In this document: in pieces, positions 16,984 to 25,881 of the stretch | Layout of the letters: every line of letters starts with the position of its first letter | How positions within the stretch are numbered: position 1 is the stretch's first letter | NCBI RefSeq assembly: GCF_900291955.1 | Contig: NZ_OLMR01000003.1 | Location: forward strand, 248,001-312,000 | DNA: 64,000 nucleotides | Source of the DNA: Pseudoruminococcus massiliensis | Lineage (GTDB): Bacteria > Bacillota > Clostridia > Oscillospirales > Acutalibacteraceae | Reading direction: 5' to 3' | The notes under the pieces: generated by a model | What the model was told of the DNA's origin: nothing | What the model saw: only the letters and a program-made list of their open reading frames with translations | The model's database searches: none | Program-made: the position numbers and the translations under genes

Positions 16984-18445
16984 AGAAAGTCTTAATCTGC
17001 TCCTTTCGTCTTAGCATTTCATCAAAACCGTTGATATATTCATATGGATATTTATAATTAAATATTCGTTCAAGGTGATTTACGCCAGGCTCACGAAGCT
17101 TAGAAACCCCACCTGCCCCACACGCAAGAATTGTATGGGTTTCGTCCATAACATATACATTATATAAGCCATCAAAACCATCTTTAGACCAACCTACATT
17201 TTCGAGATTACCCTCCATTCTGCTCTGACGATACAGATAATATGGGTGGTAACCAAATTGTGGAAGCTTTTCCTCACAATATTTCATCATAATAGCTGCC
17301 GGTGGCTCTGCACCCGTCTTGACCAATGTTCCGCCAAGCGTAAGGAAAGATGAACGCTTCATAGCAAGAGTATGAACAGTTATGCTTGCAGGTGAAAGGT
17401 CACACAAGGTATCAAGAGTATATTTAAAGGTTTCCGGAGTATCTTTTGGCAGTCCAGTTATTAAATCCATATTTATATGCTTAAAACCAATTTCTTCCGC
17501 AAGCTTATATGCCTCTAAGGTCTGTGTGGCGGTATGTCGTCTGCCAATAGCCTCAAGAACCTCATCATTCAAAGTCTGTGGATTTATGCTTATTCTATCA
17601 CAGCCACCATCAAGAATTGCTTCAAGCTTTTCACGAGTTATAGTATCTGGTCTGCCTGCCTCTATCGTAAATTCTCGGCATTTTTTCATATCAAAAGAGG
17701 CATTTATTGCAGTAATAAGCTTTGTTAGCTGTTCAGCAGAAAAAGTTGTTGGGGTTCCTCCTCCTATATATACAGTTTCAAGTCTGAGATTTAGTTCTTT
17801 GGCTATTTCAGCTGTATATTTTATTTCCTGACATAGCAAATCAAGATATGGCTCAACAAGCTTTTTCGCTTTTTCTATCGACTGAGAAACAAATGAACAA
17901 TAAGAGCATCTTGTCGGGCAAAACGGCACTGATATATAAAGGCTGAATGAATCAGGCTTTGAAAGTTCGAGAATTTTACGCTCATTTTTTTCTGTTGTTA
18001 GTGCAAGCTTTGTTTTCTGCTCAGTAACAAGCAGCTTTTCTCTGAAATATTTATCTGCACCATCTGTGCCAAGTTCTCTTACGAGGTTATGCAAAAGCTT
18101 TATTGGACGAACTCCTGTTAATATTCCCCAAGGAAGTCTTATGCCTGTATATTCGCTTAATATCTCAAAAAGCATAATGGCAGCCGCTCTCTCACATTCT
18201 GAATATTCAGAATCGAACTCACCATCTATTTTTTTAGATAAAGTCTTTTCAAAATCTTCATCAGCAAAGCTTACAATTATATCAGAATCTTTTTCGTGCT
18301 TAATAAGCTCTATTGCAACAAAAGGCTTTTCACGATTTACATTTTCATCGCATTTTATGACATTCATTTTTTCATTATTAAAAAATGCACGAGTCAGATT
18401 TTCAATCTCATAATGAAAGGGATTATTTATAATATAGATATTCAT
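16967..18445 (-). CDS. hemZ: Oxygen-independent coproporphyrinogen dehydrogenase-like radical SAM protein HemZ
   Basis: 492 aa. The radical SAM [4Fe-4S] motif is CPTRCSYC (Cys176, Cys180, Cys183), preceded by SLYISVPF; VYIGGGTPTT follows, as in HemN/HemZ proteins. The N-terminal about 165 residues form an extra domain seen in HemZ but not HemN. Members catalyse or assist oxidative decarboxylation of coproporphyrinogen III in anaerobic heme synthesis; no other heme gene is visible here, so the true role in this organism is open. Overlaps the downstream kinase-like gene. Confidence 0.85.
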   Translation of the reverse strand: MNIYIINNPFHYEIENLTRAFFNNEKMNVIKCDENVNREKPFVAIELIKHEKDSDIIVSFADEDFEKTLSKKIDGEFDSEYSECERAAAIMLFEILSEYTGIRLPWGILTGVRPIKLLHNLVRELGTDGADKYFREKLLVTEQKTKLALTTEKNERKILELSKPDSFSLYISVPFCPTRCSYCSFVSQSIEKAKKLVEPYLDLLCQEIKYTAEIAKELNLRLETVYIGGGTPTTFSAEQLTKLITAINASFDMKKCREFTIEAGRPDTITREKLEAILDGGCDRISINPQTLNDEVLEAIGRRHTATQTLEAYKLAEEIGFKHINMDLITGLPKDTPETFKYTLDTLCDLSPASITVHTLAMKRSSFLTLGGTLVKTGAEPPAAIMMKYCEEKLPQFGYHPYYLYRQSRMEGNLENVGWSKDGFDGLYNVYVMDETHTILACGAGGVSKLREPGVNHLERIFNYKYPYEYINGFDEMLRRKEQIKTFYGNLK

Positions 18446-18684
18446 AACAGCAATCCTTAATTTAAAATTTTATTAATTTTATAATATCACACATATTTAT
18501 TTTAATCAAGAAAAGCATAATACTCTTTGTATACAATCTCCACAACTTGACAAACAAAATATAAATCATATCAATTCGTTGCTTTTTAGACAATATGTAA
18601 TTTATATACAATTTATTCTTAGTACAAAAAATATAATTTTACATCAAAATCATTTAAAAATAATAATTTGTCAATTTATATGTA

Positions 18685-18714
18685 TAGACATATAACCCTA
18701 AAAAGTGTTATAAT
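18685..18714 (+). promoter_or_regulatory. Promoter of the polysaccharide export cluster
   Basis: TAGACA (18685-18690), 18-base spacer, TATAAT (18709-18714), 42 bases before the permease ATG. The 310-bp gap 18446-18755 between divergent hemZ and this cluster is very AT-rich and shows nothing else. Confidence 0.65.
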
Positions 18715-18755
18715 TTAGATTAGCTAAGTCGAAAAACTATATTGGAGAGAATCTA

Positions 18756-19538
18756 ATGACAAAAAATAAAGCTTTATATGAATTTATGGAATATCTGCCA
18801 TTCTTAAAGGAACTCGTCAAGAGAGATTTCAAGATGAAATACTATAAATCATTTCTTGGTGTTCTCTGGACATTGCTTAATCCTTTGATTTTGGCAACTA
18901 TTATGACAATTATCTTCTCTACACTTTTTAAAAGGTCTATTGAATACTATCCTATTTATAATATTTCAGGTCATCTTATACTGACTTTCTTCGTAACAGC
19001 AACAAAACAATCACTTTCTTCTGTATATCATCACGCAGGCGTTTTCAGAAAATTTAAAGTTCCACAATATATGTATTGTCTTTCTAATGTAACTATTGCC
19101 TTTATAACACTTCTGTTTTCTTCTGTTCCTATGCTTATATTGGCTTTAGTCTTAGGTATGCCATTACATTTTACAATGTTGCTTTTTCCTTTGCCTATTA
19201 TACTTGCTTTTATCTTTACAATGGGCTGTTCGCTTATTCTCGCTGCATATGGCGTATTTTTCAGAGATTTAAGCCATCTCTATGGAATACTCACATATGC
19301 ACTGAATTTCCTTACACCAATATTCTATCCAATTGAAATTATCCCTGTTGAATATCGTTTTGTATGGGACTTCAATCCCCTATATCTTTATATAAGAATT
19401 TTAAGAGAGGTTTTCATTTATAATACCATTCCAAATGAGAAAACCTTGCTTGTCGCTACCTGCTACGCTATATTAACCTTAGCTCTCGGCATACTTGTCT
19501 TTAAAGAAAAAAGAAGTAAATTCTATAACTACTTGTAA
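18756..19538 (+). CDS. Polysaccharide ABC exporter, permease (Wzm/TagG type)
   Basis: 260 aa with six predicted hydrophobic segments and the family's N-terminal signature LVKRDFKMKYYKSFLGVLWTLLNPL, plus FFRDLSHLYGILTYALNFLTPIFYPIEIIP near residue 165-195. Pairs with the ATPase 15 bases downstream to move lipid-linked glycan or teichoic acid across the membrane. Ribosome site TGGAGAG precedes the ATG. It opens a plus-strand cluster of glycan genes. Confidence 0.92.
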   Translation: MTKNKALYEFMEYLPFLKELVKRDFKMKYYKSFLGVLWTLLNPLILATIMTIIFSTLFKRSIEYYPIYNISGHLILTFFVTATKQSLSSVYHHAGVFRKFKVPQYMYCLSNVTIAFITLLFSSVPMLILALVLGMPLHFTMLLFPLPIILAFIFTMGCSLILAAYGVFFRDLSHLYGILTYALNFLTPIFYPIEIIPVEYRFVWDFNPLYLYIRILREVFIYNTIPNEKTLLVATCYAILTLALGILVFKEKRSKFYNYL

Positions 19539-19553
19539 TTTGGAGGTAATAAA

Positions 19554-20342
19554 ATGGCTGAAACCTCAGTCAAGGTTGATAATGTTTATATGATGTTCAA
19601 CCTAAGTAAAAATAAGCAAACAAGCCTGAAAGAATATGTCATAGATATGGTTAAAGGCAATCTTTTCTTTGACGAATTCTGGGCATTAGAGAATGTTTCG
19701 TTTGAGCTTAAAAGAGGTGAGTCTATGGGACTTGTCGGTGTTAATGGTTCCGGAAAGTCTACTCTGCTAAGACTTATTGCAGGAATTATGGAGCCTACAT
19801 ATGGCACCATATACACAAAAGGTACTATTGCACCTCTTATTGCTCTTGGTGGTGGTTTTGAACCTACACTTTCCGCAAGAGAAAATGTATATCTTAATGG
19901 AGCTATGCACGGTCACTCAACAGAATTTATGAGAAAGCGTTTTGATGATATTATAAGCTTTGCAGAACTTGAAGAATTTGTTGATGTTCCTATCAAAAAC
20001 TTTTCCTCTGGTATGCTCGCAAGACTTGGCTTTTCTATTGCCACATCTGTTCACGCTGATATAGTTATTGCCGATGAGGTTCTCTCTGTTGGTGATGCAA
20101 GATTTAGAAAGAAATGTGAAACCAGAATTGCCAATCTCCTTAAAGAAGGTACAACTGTTCTATATGTCTCACATAATGTCAACTCTGTTGTAAAAATGTG
20201 TAAAAAAGCTCTTTGGCTTGAAAAAGGCAGGGTTATTCAGAATGGTAATGCTCGTGATGTATGTATCGCATACAAAAGATATATCGAAGAGCAAACTCGT
20301 TTAGCCAAAGAAGCTCAAGAAATAAAAAATGAAAAAGCTTAA
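19554..20342 (+). CDS. Polysaccharide ABC exporter, ATPase (Wzt/TagH type)
   Basis: 262 aa. Walker A GVNGSGKSTLLR (about residues 60-71), signature FSSGMLARLGFS in place of LSGGQ, as is typical of TagH/Wzt, and Walker B DIVIADEVLSVGD. No extended C-terminal carbohydrate-binding domain, unlike Wzt of some O-antigen systems, so recognition of a capped glycan end is less likely. The 3' end overlaps the next gene by 14 bases. Confidence 0.92.
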   Translation: MAETSVKVDNVYMMFNLSKNKQTSLKEYVIDMVKGNLFFDEFWALENVSFELKRGESMGLVGVNGSGKSTLLRLIAGIMEPTYGTIYTKGTIAPLIALGGGFEPTLSARENVYLNGAMHGHSTEFMRKRFDDIISFAELEEFVDVPIKNFSSGMLARLGFSIATSVHADIVIADEVLSVGDARFRKKCETRIANLLKEGTTVLYVSHNVNSVVKMCKKALWLEKGRVIQNGNARDVCIAYKRYIEEQTRLAKEAQEIKNEKA

Positions 20343-21459
20343 ATTTTTATTTACTGCATCGAGGGCATCACATATTGAAAATTTCCATATGCCTGCAATA
20401 AATGCCCTGCGTCAAAATGGACATACAGTTGATACTGCAACCGAGGACTATATCAAAGAAAATTTGGTTGACCACTCTTATAACCTGATATTTCAAAAAA
20501 AAATTTATTCCCCAAGAAATATAGGAACAATAAATCAACTCTCTAAAATTATAAAATCAAATTCATACGATGTAATAATCTCAAATACTACTCTTGCAGG
20601 AGTTATTACAAGACTTGCAATTCCAAAGCTCAAAAAGAAGCCTTATCATATATACATATGTCACGGCTACCTTTTTAATGATGATAATTCAAAAAAAGCA
20701 AAGCTTTATCGTAGTATAGAAAAAAGCACTTCTTCAAAGATTGATTTATTGCTCACTATGAATAACGATGACCTTGGGATTGCGAAAAAATATGCCCTCT
20801 GTAAAAATATTCAGTATATAAATGGTATGGGAATAGATTCTAATAAATTTCCTGTTTTAAGTGCTGATGAGTGTAATTCTTTCCGTAAATCTCTTGGAAT
20901 AAAAGAAAATGATTTTGTTTTCCTTTGTGTAGCTGAATTTTCCGAAAGAAAAAATCAACAGCTTATTATAAGAGCTTTTTCAGAATTATTAAAAACAAAG
21001 CCTGATTCAGTATTATTATTCGCTGGCAATGGTGAGCTTCTTGAAAATTGTAAGGCTCTCGCCGAATATTATGAAATCTCTCATAAAGTTCGCTTTTTAG
21101 GATATATCACAGATACAAATATATTATACCGCTCAGCTCAGGCGATTATCTCAGCAAGTCATATTGAAGGTTTACCTTTCAATATAATGGAAGCTCTTGA
21201 ATGTGGTATTCCAGCTATTGTTTCAAAGATAAAAGGACATAAGGACTTGATAATTGATGGCTTTAACGGTATGCTTTTTGCTGATAATGACCAAATAGGC
21301 TTATCTGAAAAAATGTCAGAGCTTTCAAATTCAGAAATTTATAATAAAATCAAGAAAAATGTATTTCTCGAAAGTAAATATGAAGTTTCAGAGGCAACAG
21401 AAGTTCTTTTGCATTATTATCTTCAGCTTTCCGAAACAATTCCAACATATTCTGTTTAA
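20329..21459 (+). CDS. Family 4-type glycosyltransferase (EpsD-like)
   Basis: 376 aa GT-B fold enzyme. Seen: KFLFTASRASHIENFHMPAI at the N-terminus, a central FLCVAEFSERKNQQLIIRAF donor-site segment and HIEGLPFNIMEALECGIPAIVSKIKGHKDL, the EX7E-type nucleotide-sugar site near residue 285. It would add one sugar to a lipid-linked glycan at the inner membrane face; donor and acceptor are unknown. It overlaps the ATPase gene and has a weak ribosome site of its own, suggesting coupled translation. Confidence 0.88.
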   Translation: MKKLKFLFTASRASHIENFHMPAINALRQNGHTVDTATEDYIKENLVDHSYNLIFQKKIYSPRNIGTINQLSKIIKSNSYDVIISNTTLAGVITRLAIPKLKKKPYHIYICHGYLFNDDNSKKAKLYRSIEKSTSSKIDLLLTMNNDDLGIAKKYALCKNIQYINGMGIDSNKFPVLSADECNSFRKSLGIKENDFVFLCVAEFSERKNQQLIIRAFSELLKTKPDSVLLFAGNGELLENCKALAEYYEISHKVRFLGYITDTNILYRSAQAIISASHIEGLPFNIMEALECGIPAIVSKIKGHKDLIIDGFNGMLFADNDQIGLSEKMSELSNSEIYNKIKKNVFLESKYEVSEATEVLLHYYLQLSETIPTYSV

Positions 21460-21472
21460 TGGAGGTTATTCC

Positions 21473-22771
21473 ATGCAAACCAAAGTACACTCTATAAAAA
21501 TATTGAGTATTATGCTCTTTGTTTTAATAACAATTTCTTTATTTCAATTTCCTGCAAATGCTACATCTCAAGGTATTGTTCTCGATAAAAATGACATAAG
21601 CCTTGCAGTAGGAAATTCTTATCAGCTAAAATGGACGGTTATTCCATCTGATGATGACCAATCTGCAACCTTCTATTCTAAAAATACCAGCATTGCAAAT
21701 GTTTCTGCTGGCGGTCTTATTATTGCTACCGGAAAAGGCTTAACTGAAATTGTTATAAAAAGTGGTGATGGTCTTAATTTCACTACCTGCAAAGTCAAAG
21801 TTACAGAAAATAAGGACACCGAAGTTATAAATCTTGCAGAAACAGAGCTTTATCTAAGAAAAGGCAGTTCGTCTTCAATTTTTTATAACTATAATAAAGA
21901 TGAATATGTTTTTTCAAAGTCATCAAGCTTTTTAAGCTCTGATGAAGATATTGCCACTGTTGATGAAAACGGAACAATCAAAGCCATTGAAAACGGTTCT
22001 ACTACAATAACTGCAACCTTCGGCAAAATCACATGCTTTTGCAAGGTTAATGTAGGCGAAGGAACAAAATATATTTCGGGCAGAAAGGTTAGTGGAACAC
22101 TTCTCAATGCCTCTAATAAGCTATATAAAAACACAACCATTGCAATCTCATATACAAAAAACAAAAAAATATATTATGCGACAGTTAAAACAGATTCCTA
22201 TGGCAAATTTACTTTCAAAGGAATAAAGGACGGCACCTATAATTTTGCATATTATGATGCTTCCAATAGAAAGGTTATTCACAGCAACAATATCAAAGTA
22301 AGTGGAAAAGACATAAAATATACTGCTATCCTCAATAAAGGAACTATGCTTGCAGTTCAGGGCGAAATCAAATCAGAAGAAAATACCACTCCAAAGACTG
22401 TAAGCCTTTCTAATGAATATCTTTCTATGAATATTGGTGACATCAAGGAGCTTAATATTATAACTACTCCTCGTGATGCTGATATTACCAAACTCAAAGT
22501 TACAAGCTCAGATAAATCTGTTGTAGATATTAATGATAAAGGCGAGCTTGTAGCCATAAAAAGTGGTTATGCTGACATTACCTATAAAACTCTCGATGGA
22601 AAAAGTACGGCTGTATGCAAAGTAAATGTACTTGAAACAGAGTCTACTGAATATAGTCTGATTTATATTGCATTAATCTTTTTAGTAATTTTAATTATAT
22701 TTTTCTGTTTCCTTAAAACTTATAAGAAATTTATGATTCAAAAAAAGCTTCGTGAAGATATGTACGATTAA
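21473..22771 (+). CDS. Exported membrane-anchored protein with three Ig-like (BIG2) domains
   Basis: 432 aa from ATG 21473, which has GGAGGT 6 bases before it (an upstream in-frame ATG at 21359 lies within the previous gene). Signal peptide at about 1-31 (KILSIMLFVLITISLF...ANA). BIG2 repeats at about 35-115, 118-200 and 310-390, each with the L..G....L......D....W-S-----V---G---A---G pattern; a carboxypeptidase-regulatory-like beta domain (VSGTLLNASNKLYKNTTIAI) lies at 205-290. A C-terminal transmembrane helix (IYIALIFLVILIIFFCFL) anchors it facing outward. Sited in a glycan cluster, it may be a surface scaffold; function is not known. Confidence 0.8.
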   Translation: MQTKVHSIKILSIMLFVLITISLFQFPANATSQGIVLDKNDISLAVGNSYQLKWTVIPSDDDQSATFYSKNTSIANVSAGGLIIATGKGLTEIVIKSGDGLNFTTCKVKVTENKDTEVINLAETELYLRKGSSSSIFYNYNKDEYVFSKSSSFLSSDEDIATVDENGTIKAIENGSTTITATFGKITCFCKVNVGEGTKYISGRKVSGTLLNASNKLYKNTTIAISYTKNKKIYYATVKTDSYGKFTFKGIKDGTYNFAYYDASNRKVIHSNNIKVSGKDIKYTAILNKGTMLAVQGEIKSEENTTPKTVSLSNEYLSMNIGDIKELNIITTPRDADITKLKVTSSDKSVVDINDKGELVAIKSGYADITYKTLDGKSTAVCKVNVLETESTEYSLIYIALIFLVILIIFFCFLKTYKKFMIQKKLREDMYD

Positions 22772-22810
22772 TTTTCCAAAGAAAAATAGCATGATATTGG
22801 AAGTGAGATA

Positions 22811-24208
22811 ATGATAAAACAGAATCAGCGAAAATTTAACGCTATACATATTCTTGTAGATGCTTTATCTGCTGTTATCAGTATCGTTATTTCTTTCTTA
22901 ATATCAGACAGTATTCATAAGATTGACTTTGACAGCACAAAGATTAAGAGTGACAGCTTTATTTTAATTATACTTTCACTTGGAATAGTTTTGCTTCATC
23001 TTATGTTCTATGCCCTATATGACCTTTATCGCTCATACAGAACAACTCGCTTGAGATATGAAGCCATGAACATAATTAAAGCAAACATTACTGCTTTCTT
23101 TATTCTTGAACTAACTCTGCTCATAACAGAATCAATATATCAGCTTCAGCTTTTCTTGATAATTTTCTTTGTGGCAGATACTTTTATAATAATTGCATAT
23201 AGGTTTTTTCTAAGACGGATATTGCGTTATTTGAGAAGTAAAGGATATAACAAAAAATATATTGTTATAATCGGTATAAATGCTTGTACCGAAAAATTCA
23301 TAGAAAATATCAAACGAAATCCAGACCTCGGCTATGAGATTGCAGGATATTTCAATGATAAGCCAGTCAATACTATAAACAAGCCATTTCTTGGTTCTTT
23401 CAAGGCTTTGGCAAGATATTTTGAGGTAAATACCATTGATGAAGCTGTACTTATGACAAGTGACAGCAATGAAAAGATTCTTATTATGATTTATAATATC
23501 TGTGAACGCTTTGGAATTAAAACATCAATTATTCCAAATATATTCGGCTCATTTTCTTCAAGAATATATGTCAGTAAATTTGGTTCTTTGCCAGTAATGA
23601 GCCTAAGAAATGTTCCACTCGATAATAAATTAAATGCCTTTATAAAGCGTTTGGGTGATATTGTTATTTCAATTATAGGTATTATAGTAAGCTCTCCTCT
23701 TATGATTGGTGTAGCAATAGCTATAAAAGCCACATCAAAAGGTAAGATAATCTTTAAGCAAGAGCGTATTGGCTATAATAGAAAAAGATTTACTATGTAT
23801 AAATTTCGTTCTATGAAAGAAAATTCTGAAGTCTTAGATAAGATGACAGAAAAAGATGATGAACGCTGTACAAAAGTCGGAAAATTCATAAGACGCTTTA
23901 GTATTGATGAGCTTCCACAGCTTTTCAATGTGCTTATTGGCAATATGAGTCTTGTAGGTCCAAGACCTGAAACACCGTTTTTCGTTAGCAAATTTCAAAA
24001 ATCCATTCCTCAATATATGCTGAAACACTATGTAAAGCCTGGCATGACGGGTTGGGCACAGGTAAATGACCTTAGGGGTGGAGATACCTCTATTGAGGAA
24101 AGAATTAAGTATGATATGTATTACATAGAAAATTGGACATTTATGTTTGATATAAAGATTCTATTTATGACCTTAACAAAAGGTATTTTCTCAAAAAATG
24201 GATTTTAA
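22811..24208 (+). CDS. Undecaprenyl-phosphate glycosyl-1-phosphate transferase (WcaJ/EpsE type)
   Basis: 465 aa initiating enzyme of surface polysaccharide synthesis: it moves a sugar-1-phosphate onto undecaprenyl phosphate. Four to five N-terminal membrane helices (about 10-130), a CoA-binding-like Rossmann domain (YIVIIGINACTEKFIENI), one more helix, then the catalytic domain with KQERIGYNRKRFTMYKFRSM, DELPQLFNVLIGNMSLVGPRPE and PGMTGWAQVN. Length is typical of polyisoprenyl-phosphate hexose-1-phosphate transferases. The sugar transferred cannot be read from sequence. Confidence 0.92.
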   Translation: MIKQNQRKFNAIHILVDALSAVISIVISFLISDSIHKIDFDSTKIKSDSFILIILSLGIVLLHLMFYALYDLYRSYRTTRLRYEAMNIIKANITAFFILELTLLITESIYQLQLFLIIFFVADTFIIIAYRFFLRRILRYLRSKGYNKKYIVIIGINACTEKFIENIKRNPDLGYEIAGYFNDKPVNTINKPFLGSFKALARYFEVNTIDEAVLMTSDSNEKILIMIYNICERFGIKTSIIPNIFGSFSSRIYVSKFGSLPVMSLRNVPLDNKLNAFIKRLGDIVISIIGIIVSSPLMIGVAIAIKATSKGKIIFKQERIGYNRKRFTMYKFRSMKENSEVLDKMTEKDDERCTKVGKFIRRFSIDELPQLFNVLIGNMSLVGPRPETPFFVSKFQKSIPQYMLKHYVKPGMTGWAQVNDLRGGDTSIEERIKYDMYYIENWTFMFDIKILFMTLTKGIFSKNGF

Positions 24209-24222
24209 CTTGGAGGAACAAT

Positions 24223-25347
24223 ATGCTGATTTACCACTTAAACAACCTACTTATCTTAGTTTGGGCAGCGATATTCTGCTTTCATAAGCCATCTAAAAAT
24301 AAAAATATGATATTTCTATTTTTGTCTTTTGGGCAGCTTTATTTACTGACAATTTTTAGATTTCTCATTGGCTATGACTATGTTATGTATGCTAAAGCCT
24401 TTATGGACCTGCAAACACAGGATTTTTGGAATTTCACCTACTATGACTGGGAATATGGTTTCGTTTTTATAACAAAGATTTTAGGAATGATTCTTCCAAG
24501 CTACACATCATATTTTGCAGTAATTGCAATCTTCACTCTGATTCCTGTTGCAATATTTATTTATCGCAATACAGAAAAAGTTTGGATTGGAACATTTATG
24601 TATATAAACTTCTTCCTTTTCTTTATGCAGATGAACTTCATTCGTCAGGCTTTTGCAGTTTCTATCACATTATTTGCATGGCAATTCATAAGAAAAAAGA
24701 AATTCTTCTGGTTCATTTTAGTAATTCTTTTTGCTTCATTGTTCCACTCAACTGTACTTGTAATGATTCCTTTCTACTTCCTCGCAAAAATGCGTCCTAC
24801 GGGAAAGCAGGTTATATTTTACGGCTATGCCCTCACAATCTTCTACTTCTCATCAACAGGAATACTAAACCTTATTACAAAGATTTTCCATCAAGAATAT
24901 AATAATACCCAATTTATTACAGAAGGCATTTCGCTGATTTATGCCGTAGTACCAATTATTATTTTGTTATTCACCATGCTCAATGCAGAGAAAATACTAA
25001 AACTAAATCCAGATAATCGCTATGTTATAAGTATGGTTTTCGCAGGAACATTCTTTATGATAATAATGGCACGACATTCTATTTTGGAGCGTTTCTCATA
25101 TTACTTCTTTATTTATATTGTATTGCTTGTTCCAGAGCTTATTTCATCTGTTGAAAAATATGGCTTCGGTCGTGTTAAAAATAATGTTATGCTACCAAAT
25201 GAAACACCTATAGAAGATGTTAAAAGATTCAAAGATCAATCTATCATACTCACAATAGTGATTTTAGTTCTATCTTACGCTATGTTTACTTATGGTATGT
25301 TCGAAAATGCACACGGAGTAGTACCATATACATCTTGGATATTTTAA
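24223..25347 (+). CDS. EpsG-like polysaccharide polymerase
   Basis: 374 aa with about ten hydrophobic segments and the EpsG family features FRFLIGYDYVMYAKAF near residue 45-60, NFIRQAFAVSITLFAWQFIRKKK and FASLFHSTVLVMIPFYFL. Relatives are Wzy-like polymerases that extend repeat units outside the membrane. Its pairing with an ABC exporter in the same cluster is unusual, because Wzy polymerases usually work with a Wzx flippase. Start has a TTGGAGGA site. Confidence 0.85.
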   Translation: MLIYHLNNLLILVWAAIFCFHKPSKNKNMIFLFLSFGQLYLLTIFRFLIGYDYVMYAKAFMDLQTQDFWNFTYYDWEYGFVFITKILGMILPSYTSYFAVIAIFTLIPVAIFIYRNTEKVWIGTFMYINFFLFFMQMNFIRQAFAVSITLFAWQFIRKKKFFWFILVILFASLFHSTVLVMIPFYFLAKMRPTGKQVIFYGYALTIFYFSSTGILNLITKIFHQEYNNTQFITEGISLIYAVVPIIILLFTMLNAEKILKLNPDNRYVISMVFAGTFFMIIMARHSILERFSYYFFIYIVLLVPELISSVEKYGFGRVKNNVMLPNETPIEDVKRFKDQSIILTIVILVLSYAMFTYGMFENAHGVVPYTSWIF

Positions 25348-25413
25348 TTATAATTACTATAAAACTCTACAATATAATCACCTTTTATTGCTAATTTTTT
25401 AGTTTTCCCATTA

Positions 25414-25442
25414 TTGACAATATTGTAACTTGATGATATAAT
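25414..25442 (+). promoter_or_regulatory. Strong promoter of the small surface peptide gene
   Basis: TTGACA (25414-25419), exactly 17 bases, TATAAT (25437-25442), followed by AGGAGGA before the ATG at 25493. All three signals match consensus. Confidence 0.85.
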
Positions 25443-25492
25443 TCTATTGTACTGTAAATAGTATAATAAATGATGTTAGGAGGAACCCGAAG

Positions 25493-25747
25493 ATGAAAAA
25501 GAAGATTCTTGCAGCTCTTGCAACAGCAAGTGTAGCAGTAAGCTCTATTGCAGCAAGTGTTTCAGCAGCAACCCTTGGTGATAGTACTTCTGTTAAACCA
25601 AGTGATGTTTCTAATATCACAAGCAATGGTAAAGTCCCTACAACAGGTGATGCTTCTACAACTCTTCTTCTCGTTGCTGGTGCAGTAGCAGTAGTTGCTC
25701 TTACAACAATCATTGTTGCTGTAAAGTCAAAGAAAACTGCAAAATAA
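25493..25747 (+). CDS. Small predicted sortase-anchored surface peptide
   Basis: 84 aa. Signal peptide residues 1-25 (KKKILAALATASVAVSSIAASVSA), then a short Ser/Thr/Asp-rich stretch, a sorting motif VPTTGD (48-53), a hydrophobic segment LLLVAGAVAVVALTTIIVAV and a basic tail KSKKTAK. If signal peptidase cuts after residue 25 and sortase after Thr51, the anchored product is only 26 residues. The motif is a VPTTG variant of LPXTG. It has its own strong promoter, ribosome site and terminator within the glycan cluster, so it is expected to be abundant. It could serve as an anchor for glycan or as a coat peptide; no function is known. Confidence 0.75.
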   Translation: MKKKILAALATASVAVSSIAASVSAATLGDSTSVKPSDVSNITSNGKVPTTGDASTTLLLVAGAVAVVALTTIIVAVKSKKTAK

Positions 25748-25782
25748 TCCTTACCTAAGTCGAAAATTCAATTGTGTTTTCG

Positions 25783-25814
25783 AAACAGCAGGCCATTTAT
25801 TCGGTCTGCTGTTT
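25783..25814 (+). terminator. Terminator of the small surface peptide gene
   Basis: AAACAGCAGGCC / GGTCTGCTGTTT, 12-bp stem with one G-U pair and 8-nt loop, 36 bases after the stop codon; ends in TTTGTCATTT. Confidence 0.8.
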
Positions 25815-25835
25815 GTCATTTATAGATAAAAACTA

Positions 25836-25864
25836 TTGCCAAGTCTCTTAAAATATATTATAAT
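25836..25864 (+). promoter_or_regulatory. Promoter of the DUF4422-glf-galactofuranosyltransferase genes
   Basis: TTGCCA (25836-25841), 17-base spacer, TATAAT (25859-25864), about 20 bases before the DUF4422 reading frame. Confidence 0.65.
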
Positions 25865-25881
25865 AGAAGTAATATATTTCT

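Noticed and set aside
21359-21472. Upstream start for the Ig-like protein
   Set aside because: Would place 38 unlikely residues before a clear signal peptide and lies inside the preceding glycosyltransferase gene.
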